This document shows, one piece after another, positions 34,801 through 45,600 of a DNA stretch of 64,000 nucleotides (the stretch's first letter is position 1; each line of letters begins with the position of its first letter). The notes beneath the pieces are model-generated. The model saw only the letters and a program-made list of their open reading frames with translations. It did not search any database and was not told the DNA's origin. The stretch is from Echinometra lucunter (Eukaryota; Echinodermata; Echinoidea; Camarodonta; Echinometridae): positions 4,479,435-4,543,434 of the forward strand of contig CM057157.1 in the NCBI GenBank assembly GCA_029962745.1, written 5' to 3'. A program made the translations under genes and the position numbers.

Positions 34801-37800
34801 TGTCCATGAAGTGGTTCAATTCATTGCTTTCATAAAGGAAATCGGCATACAGTATGTGAGGTCAATATGATAGAATCTTAGACCAAGTTCAACCAACATT
34901 GGTTAGAGGTATCATATAGTTTGAAGTTGTTTTCTTTTCAGTGCTTAAACGATCTTAGCCATTCAGAAAGAAAGTGGGGACTTATTCATTGGATGAGTTG
35001 CTGTCGAAAGTACTCTATCACACAGGATATGCCAAGTTCTTGAAAAAGTATTCTTTTAGATACGACTGTATTATTTTTCAACGATAGGTCTTAAAAAACA
35101 TGAATCTTACAAAATATAAAGGTGTCAAATACTCAAGGAATCAAACAAAGTGTAAAGCTTGTTATCAGATTTTGACTTGTGGCTTTTTGCAGAGGTTCCA
35201 GAATTAGGAAACCCACGATTCATCTACGTTCAGTCTCACAGACTTACTATAGCATGGGATATCATCAATGACGGAAATGACGCAAACATATCATGTACAG
35301 CAGATCAAAGGTCACCGTATAACTCGGTCTTCGAAGTCATTAATGTCAATGACGCCAATCTTCGTGATATTGTCGTGTCACCTTACACAACATACCGTAT
35401 TAATGTGGTGTGTAGAAACTCTGCTGGAGATAGCCTTCCACTTAACTTTCCAGATAAAAGAACGCTTGTTTCAAGTAAGGACAAAATTTAGATATGCTTC
35501 TTTTAGATCAACCTTGACATTTTTAATGAAAATTGAAATGCGTAAAAATCTGAATAGCCTAATATCAAATATCAAAAGTAAATCATTTCTAAAATGTTTA
35601 CTCACAAAGTGGGTATAAGGTAGTGGGTAAAAGTTGATTTTTTTCCTGGTGCATTCGTATTGGTCTGTTGGGCGCCTTTGGTCTAGGCTAATCTTTTTTT
35701 TTTTTTTCAGTTAGCTTTATAATTTACTGGAGTGAACTACAGGTGGATATTATCAAGCCAATCAGACTAGTTTATATTCCCATTTATTCTCTTTTGGTAA
35801 TTTCAAGAGATGACCTTTTTTGAATAAGCATTGAAATGATTCATGGGGACCGTTTCATGAAAGTTGTCAGCACTGACAAGTTGTCAATCACTGACAGTTA
35901 CCATAGTAACAGTCAGTGACCAGTGCTTCTCAGCCAATCAAAACCAAGGATTTTACTGAAATTGTCAGTGACTGACAACTTTCATGAAACGGTGCCCTGG
36001 TCCCCGTTGCATAAATCTTACCATTAATACCATTAATGGTAACTACCATGGTAACATTGCTCAACAACCAATCAAATTCAAGGTTTCCATGGAAGTTACC
36101 ATTGACGGCAAAGATACCATCACTGATAAGTTTTATGCAACGGGGACCTGATCCCGATAAATATCAAAATTGAATCAATTTCAGTTTTGCTTTTGATGTT
36201 GTTTTTATTGTTTGTTTTTGTTTTGTTGTTGTTTTTATTCAGTTCCCTCTAATGTTCGAGATATTGAAATTGAGATGATTGGAGTTCGCGAAGTAACCAT
36301 TGACTGGTTTAAGCCTAGCACACCAAATGGACCAATTGATGGATATATCGCATACATCAGTGATACTAACGGTAACAGATGGAATCAAAGTGAGTATAGG
36401 TTCTACCATCCATTTTTCGAACTTATTTTCATTTAATTTAATTATTTTTCATTCATTTTCATTCTATTTCATTCATTTCCAGAAAGTTCGTGATCTTGCA
36501 CATCGCACGATTAATTTCGCCGTTGGTCACTCATATTCAACATTTTGTACAGTCGGTTTCATAATTTGCATCCCATTTTGTCAAAGTCAAATCAATTTCG
36601 TCATTTCCGGTTGATAACACATTGCATGAATCAACTTTGTCATTCTGCGATCAATTTTGTCAGAGTGGCATTCAAATTCGACACTCTATAGCTTGCCACA
36701 TGACGGTTTGGTAAGCTTCGTCTGTTCATTTCTGTAGGATTTCCCCGATTTTCCTCTGGAAATTTGAGAAAAGATCAATTAAAAAAAACTGTATGTGCAC
36801 ATACAAATTAAAAGCTATACATAAAGATATACGCCCTCATTATAAAAAAAAACTAGGGGCAGGGGCCTATTAGACCCCCCCCCCCCCCCTCCAACTCAAT
36901 TTTTGCTGCGAAATTCGAACCGCCACGTTTCACACCACACCACTTTCTGACATTTCTTTTTCAAGTCTTGCGCATCTTTTGGCATCAGGTTTTCAAAAAT
37001 CGGCCGTACCGTTACCGAGTCACGTGACCTTTTGTGTCCTCATGTCAGCCCGAAAACGGAGAATTTTTTAGTTTTGTATGCAAAACAAAATTAAGAAAAA
37101 AAAACACACTTTCAATTTTCTAATAATGTTTGTAATGTTAATAAAGAATTTCCTGCATAAGAATTTCATCTCCAGGGACTTCACTGCTTCATTATGACTT
37201 AAACTGTATCTGTGCATATTATTAAATGTAACAAATAAAGATTTACACACAAAAAAAGAAGAATTTGTGTTCTTTACGTGATTCTCGAGGTCCATGCACA
37301 ATTTCGTGATGATCGGTCTTGTCCTGGCCAAAATAGACCTGTCTTTTTAGGGTTAAGGAATAAGGAGACATACATGAATTAGGGAAAAAAAAAGTGCCTG
37401 CCCTGTCCTTAGAATGGATTGATTGAAATGATTTCTTAATCGTCTTACAATAAACTTTACAAAATGCCTCCCAAAAAGGAATTTAGATTAGTCCTTAAAG
37501 GAAAATGAAACGCAATGAAATGCATTTGACACAGCATATGTTGAGTTCACAAAGAGACAAGCAGCATCTTTAGAGATAATAGAGAAGATATGAAATTTTG
37601 TGTACAAAACATATTGAGAGTTGTCCTTCTAAACCTGCCAATTCGAAGCAACATTGCCAATTTGATGATCGCCATAAAAAGTAAACTTAGCCTTTTCAAA
37701 CTTTCATAACTTTCTTATTTCTTAACTGATTTTGATGGAACTTTTTTTCTTAATTGCTTCTCCCTAATCGTCTCTTTGCATTAAAATGAATATTTTCCCA

Positions 37801-40800
37801 CGGTTTCATTCTCCTTTAAATCTTACTAGATATAAGAAGGAATGCGTTAGTTATTATAGAAGAAAATATATGCAGGTTATAATTATGAAAAGCCTTTTCA
37901 AGATAATGTGTATCTGAACAATCCGATGAATTTGAAGAAATCTCTTTTAAAGTTAATTGCACACCAATACAAAATTGATCGTTACCTTCTGCAGCAGATC
38001 ATCAGGTGAGATGACTTTGAATGAAATATTACAAAAATGTAGGGACACAGTTGAAATTGTGTGGGAAGTGGGAACAGTGGGAAATGACTAAATCGATTTC
38101 GATTGTTGCACATCCCTGGATTCCTAATACGAAAATGAAGTGAACTTTGCTGAAACTAAACAAAAAGTGTTAAAATGGGTGGGAAATCATGTATTATAAA
38201 ACGAAATTCCGGAAGCTCGTGCTTTCAGAAGAGCATTGACGAATAATTCCTAGTCTTATTTCAGTTTCCACTTTTTTTCCTCAGATGATGTGGTATAAAA
38301 ACATGATACTTATTATCAACTAGACTGGTATCAGTAGGCCTACCAATCTTTATTTTGACGGTATGCTGCAGGCAAGGCAGGTGTACCGATTCAAAAGCTT
38401 CAGAACAAATCCATAATATCGTAGTGTAGACTTAATTCATTTGTAATTTGTAGCCGGAAGTCGTAGCAATCTGAGTAGAATATATTTTCATATTAATACA
38501 GATATTCTTCGTAGTTCATAGAGAAGTGTAATCAGCAATGAGGTCATGCCCTATCACTTCTACATTTCCACATTCGCCTCTAGTATTCATTATTTACTTC
38601 GATAGTTACTTATTCGTCTAAAAAAAAATCCTTATTTACAGCGTTAGGACCTGTCACTTTTATTATGTTAACGGAACTGTCTCCATCCACATCATACACC
38701 GTCGACATTCGAGCGTTTAATGACAAACAAGATGGCTCGGGAATGTTTATCAGTGCCAGCCCTGTGACTGTTGAATTCACCACCGGAGAAGATGGTAGGT
38801 CCAATGTTTTCAGCTTTTGTGATCGTTTTCAGGTCTTCATCAATTTTTTTCTATTGAGTTAATAGAGGAAGAATAATAAGCAATAAACCTCAAGGATGAC
38901 GCAATATATGCCCTAATGACAATCTTGTACATCTATTAACACCAAGATTATTAAAATCTTTATGGGGTTACAGAGTCAAGCGGCCTTTTGTCACCTGCTG
39001 TCAGCCCCAAAACGAAGAATTTTTTAGTTTGTGCATTTCTTCAAATTCCTCCATTATCAGCTAATATTTCTTCCTTTAAGCTGTTTCTCTCTCTCTATGT
39101 ATATATAACATATATATTTGTTTAAACCGTATCGAAACGTACTCACAGTGCTGATTCGTAAAGCAGCAAGGACAATAATTTCATGACAAATATCTATTTG
39201 ATAACAATATCATTCAAACGTGGCAGACATTCAAATTGTCACTTTAAAAAACGACGAAAAAGGTTGTCTTTTACGCAAATTCATTTCATTTCATTTTATT
39301 TCATTTACTTTGCACGATAATGTTTTTGATTCATGTTGAATGGCAATCAGTCAGTTTTTACTGTTATCACCAACAAATTGTATTGATCAGTTTCTTGTAC
39401 AAATAACTTTGAGAACAAAAATGATAGCCTGCTACTGACATCCCCCCCCTTTTTTTTTGGTAGTTGCACGATAAAAGATATATATCCTATATATCATATT
39501 ATCATTTATCATGCACTCCACTGCGTATAGGCAGACCTTTTCCTCGTTTTTTTTAGTAACAAACTGATTATTTGATCCGACAAAAATATTAGGCCTATTG
39601 GAAAAAATTGTTGGAAAATATATTGGTATTATATCTAGAAACAAACGTCTCTTGCCAAAAAGCACATACTCTCATTCTAAAATATATTTCATAATTGTCA
39701 TATTGCCAACTCTTGCAAAACAAACTTGCTTAAACTTACGACACTGCAGCAGAAGATCATCCGTATCATATCTGAAATGCATTTTTATTCCCACACGGGT
39801 CTTGAATTTAAACAATAAAGCTTAATTTAGCGATATAAACATACATCAGCAGAGTACTTTTATGCATGCATGTATTATAAACAATCTCTTTCCAGCTGAA
39901 TTTAATGATCTTAATCTTGTCAAGTTTAACTCGGACATTCGCACATACGACACTAAAAGGGCTAATTAAATTCATTTACCAAAACATAGAACTAAGAGAT
40001 TCCAATAGAATATCATTATAATACTCTGCCAGACGAAGTACAAAATTCACTTTCGTACCAAACGTATTATCTGATTACCCTTAAGAATGATGTATTAAAC
40101 AGCTTGTTATTATTATGACGTCCCCAACACACGCTCCGCTTTTCGAGTGTTCTCCTCCTGTATTACTTACATTATAAATACACTGTTATCATGGTTATTG
40201 CTTCAGAAGGAAATAGACTTACTTACTTAGACTTAGTTTCTCCTGTTCCTTGTGGAGCATTGGACAGCAACAGAACTTTTCCAACTTTTGCGATCTTCTG
40301 CTAAAGCCTTTGCCTCTTGCCAGGTAAGCCTCATTTCCTGGAGGTCTTTAATCACCATACTTTTCCAGGTAGTTATGGGCCTTCCCCTTCTTCTGCCACA
40401 TTCAGGAGTCCACTCTAGAGCTATTTTGGGGTGTCTAATTTCTGGCATCCTAAGAGTGTGGCCCAGGATCTTTAGTCGTCTCTCTTTCACTGTTATGCTG
40501 AGTTTCCTTTGGTTTGATCTTCGCAAAACTCCCTCATTTGTTACCCTGTCTTTCCAGCTGATGCCCAGAATTTTTCGAAGAACCTTTGATGAAAGACATC
40601 GAGATTATGTGCTGTTCCATCAGTCATCTTCCATGTCTCGCTTTCATACATAGCAACTGTGGTAACAAGAGTCGTATACAGCATAACTTTGCTTTTAAGA
40701 GTAGACTTCCAGATCATGTTGAGCCTTTTAAATACAGAGTTCGCCTTGCCTAAACGGCATGAGAAATCTGCTGTAATGTCCTCCCTGGTTAGAGATGGTG

Positions 40801-42591
40801 CTCCCAAGGTAGGTAAACTTTGGGACTTCTTCCACATTGTGTATAAGTTGATGTGTATGTTTATAGGCTGATTTGTCTTGACTGCCATGACTTTTGTCTT
40901 CTCAGTACTAACTCTGAGTCCTACCCTGGCAAGTTTATCTGTCATCGTCTGCAAGTTCTGGACAGAGTCTCCTAGGAGGGCCAGTCATCTGCGAAGTCAA
41001 GGTCGGTCAGCCTTGTGGAATGAGTCCACTTTATACCAAAAGTTGCGTCATCCATGGTCCGTTGCATCACAAAGTCGATGGTAATCAGGAACAGCAAGGG
41101 AGATGATTTACATCCTTGGCGTACTTCTGATAAGATGCTGAAAAAGTCTGTATGGCCAGTGCTTGTTCTGATGCAGCATCGAGAGTTCCTATACAAGCTC
41201 CTGAAAATGTTAATGAACTTTGGGGGGATGCCATAAATTTGTGCTATTTCACATACGGACTCTCTATGCACACTGTCAAAAGCTTTCTTGAAGTCTATGA
41301 ACTTGATATACAGCTTGGAGTTGAATGCAATACTCTGTTCTATAATGTTCCTTAGCGTAAGTATCTATTCGCTACATGATCTCCCACTGTGAGATCCTGC
41401 CTGTTCTTCACGCAGCTTTAGGTCGATGCTGTCTTTCAGCCTATTAAGTAGTATTGCACAGAATACCTTGCCTGGAACAGAGAGTAATGTAATACCTCTC
41501 CAGTTGCTGCAATTGCTTAGATCACCTTTCTCTGGTAGGGTGATTATCATTCCTTCCCTCCACTCATTGGGCACATCTTCCTTTTCCCACACCATGCTGA
41601 AAAGACGCTGGAACAGGCGTTCCAGGGCTTGGCCACCAAGTATTTCAGGAGAAATTGAGTCTGTGCCACAGAAGGAAATAGTTGTGAATTTCAATCAAGC
41701 AATCAATTCCCTTGATTGTGCCTTTGATTGCAGTTCCAAATATGCCGCGAAATCCAATGACCACTGAGGATGAGCAGGCATGTCTTGTCAAGTGGCTACC
41801 TCCTCTGTCACCGAATGGAACGATGTTGATGTACACAGTGAGTATGAAGCGATAATAAATGATTAATTTCATGTCTGTACTAAAATTCAGGACAGTTTGA
41901 ACTGTTTCATATCGTCCTTTATATCTTGTTAGATAATAAGGTGGTCATAGGGGCTGAAACTGAAAGAACCAGATTTGAGAAAGAAAGGGCACGTGGAAGA
42001 AAAGACGATTTATTAAAGTTTTGCATCTGTCATATCTCTCGTCCCTCCCTCTCATGTATAATCACAGATCAGTCATATTGTACATGTTTGTTGAATTGTT
42101 TTTCGAATAGGATGTTTGTCGAATTAAAATTTATAAAATGAAGGTTAACACCTACGTTGGGATGACTGGTAATGCGTGGGAGTTGGTTTTGTTATGATCA
42201 TAGGATATTTTAAGTTTTTTAACAACTTTTCTGTCTTCTGCATCATTTTCATTCATTGCATTATCCAGTATTTACATTTCTTTTTGAAGCTCTATGTCCA
42301 GATCACCACACATAATGAAGATAAAATACTACAAGAATTCGTCCATACAACCTTTAGTACTGAATACATGATCAACAAAACGGTGTATCCGCCTGACAGA
42401 TTGTTTCGTTTCTTCGTGTCTGCTACGAATACGGTCGGAGAGGGCGACAATGCAACAAGTCCCAGTTTCCATTGCTCACAACCAGTTCGTGGTAAGTTCC
42501 CTCCCCGCCCCGCCCCGCCCAACCCCCAACCAACCCTACACTCTGTTTGTTTGTTTTTCTGTTTGGTTGTCTATTCTCTTTGGTTGTCTAT

Positions 42592-42623
<32 letters not shown>

Positions 42624-45600
42624 CCTTTCTCTCTCCCTCTTTCCCTTTCTCTCTCCCTCTCTGTAGGTCTTCATCGCTCTCTGTATTTCTCTTTTCCCCA
42701 CTCTCTTTGTCTGTCTGTCTCTCTCTCTCAGTCACCACCCTTTCTCACCTTCTTGATTCTCTCTTTCTCTCCCCCTCTCTCTCTCTCCCCCACTCCACAT
42801 TTGTCTTATTCTTGTCGAAAAAAAAATCAATTACACTGAAGGCCAAAAGTAATGTTTTCTCTTCATTGGTTATATCGATATTACATAATACATTTTTTTT
42901 GTGACCGAAGTTTACTTTCCTTTACTTCAGCTAACTAAATTACCTAAATCACTATAGCAGTCTAGTACTACACACGGTGTTTTTTTTTTTTTTTTTACAT
43001 TTTAGTTCCTGTCAAACCGTCGATGCCATCAGGCCCAGGTCCTGAAGATATTTCATCAAACAGTTTCACGACTATACTACCCGAGTATACCAATATCAAT
43101 GGACCTATCAGGTGATCTATCGATTTCTTGAGATAAACACCGAAGGAAAATTTTCACTTTCTTTCGTCTGATTTTCATTCTTCAATCCAGAATGAAAATA
43201 AAATATGAAAAGAATACTTATGATTCATAGGATAATAAGATATAGGAGATATTTCATTGCTATTATCTTATGATCAATAGCATTATTATCATTATATCGT
43301 TATCATATTATTATCATCTCTCTCTCTCTCCTTCTTGAAAGTATCAAGCCATATCAAAGAGTTTAACTTCTACGAGGAACAAAATATTTTCCGATTTGAT
43401 AACGTAAACATTATTACTTTCACCGTCATTTTTTTTTCACGAATGAACTAAAACTTGAGGTAGATATAAAAAATCGTTATAATCTCAGTTTTAACATCTT
43501 ATTAAAAAAAATAACAAACGTTATTTTTCCTTCAAGTTGTTTCGAGATTATTGCGGTGCAGGTCAGTGGTCCCGAGGCTGACATCAATGACATCAGTATC
43601 CCCGTCATCGTCTTGAGTTATGACGAAGCCAGGAATCGACTGAATATTCCATATCGAGCACTGGTCTTTTCAGAGTAAGTCTTGTATGCTCTCATAATTA
43701 TCACATGCTGAGAATTGTTTGTTTATTTGTTTGTTTGGAGTCATGCATTCAATGAGTAACTTTATTATCCATATCTCTTTCCTTTATTTCTTTTCCTCTT
43801 AACATGAATTCAATACTTCCTTGAATTCTACTCCATGGTCTTCTGCTTGTCGTACTGTCTGGCAGCAGCATTCCCTCCGCCTCTTCTCCCTCCCTCCCCC
43901 CCCCTCCCCCTCTCTCTCGTTCTTTTCTCTTACTCATTCTTATTCTTATTATTATTATCATTATTATCATTATCATTATTATTTTCATGATTATGATTAT
44001 TATTATTATCATCATCATTACTAAAAGCATATGCGCTTCTGTTTTTTTCTCCAGAATGCCTTCCGTGATAACCGTCGGGGGCTCTACCCGGCAGACTACC
44101 AGCTGTGACACTGGGTCTGATCTGTTGAATGCAGTGAATGGTCCATTAACACCAGGAGGGAATTATACATGCCTCGTCCGTGTGTATTCACCTACTGGTG
44201 TAAACGAGGTAATGGTGTAGATTGGATGGATACAGAGCGAATAATGCACTACCTAAAAATAGATCAATAGAGACATTTATATCATCTATATAGTGGGAAA
44301 GAGAGACAATGAGGCCGATAGAGATATAATATCAGGACGCATCTTGGAAAGCAGAAGAAACAGGACAGAGAGAAAGAGAGAGGGAGGGATGTTGTGAGAA
44401 CTAAAATATTCATATGACTGGGGTTGCGTAAACGACAACCAAACACAAAAATTAAAACGCAAGTTGTTTGTTTATTTGTTTGTAAGTTTTATTTCCATAT
44501 ATAAAATGACACACATAAATACATATATACAAAAATATAGTGGTCATAGTTACAAAATATGAACATGGTAAAGATAATGGAGTAAATGAAACATACGACT
44601 GGTAGTCTTTAATCAGCTGCAATATCATATTGTTGCTGGTCTCCCATGGAGCTAGTTTACAAGCATAATAAGATAATTACTTAACATGCAGGAAGTTGAC
44701 CTAAAACAAATAAAGCATCCATGCAAACGCAAACAAAAGGTTATAACGTGAAAAAATACAATTGTATTTTATTTTCCAAATGCGAAATGGTCCACTTTTT
44801 GTTTTGGAAAGTTAATTTATCATAAAGAATTATAAATTAAAAATAAATTAATAGTAATGGAATTTAAAGTAGGAGAGGAACTGGAAATGGCAGAGAAGGA
44901 ACATGAAGAGCTAATATTCTTGATTTTTTTTCCCCTTTTAAACAGACTGTGCTTCACCAAGACGGATATTTTATGCCAATCACCCAGCTGTCTGACGAAG
45001 GTAACATGATAACAGTAATAACCCATCTTTTAAAACTACGTTTAAATGATTAACTTCCGTTCATTTGAATCAAACGGGATAAATTTGAATGACCAAATTT
45101 GATGAAGTCATAATAATTATGTTGGGTTTTTTTTCATTACACCATGGATAACCATCAGCTTTGTTTACATTGAATTTTAGAAGAAAAAAAAAGACACTTG
45201 GGTGATATTTATCAGGTTAATCACAACATCCATTCTACTCTTTAAATTATACTATTGTTTTGAACACTGTTGTTGTTTTTTTTTGTGTTGTTTTTGTTTT
45301 TAATGAAATAATGATCATGAGAAGGGTATGAGAAGGTTGTTAGAAGTATAAGGCACTTTTGGTGACCTGTCGGCATGGAGATCCAGCATGCATTTATATT
45401 TATTTTATAAAACGTTTGTTCTGTCCTCAACCCGTATATAACTAAGCTGCTGAGTGCATATAATTCTTGACTATTAGAATCCAATCCAATCACGTAAAAC
45501 AAATCAGCTGACCTAGAATACTATCTTTTAGACTGTCTTTTTCCTGTCCTCCCATCATCGTCAGCTCCTCCCAGTCGGGCTCCCAGTGTCATACCCATCG

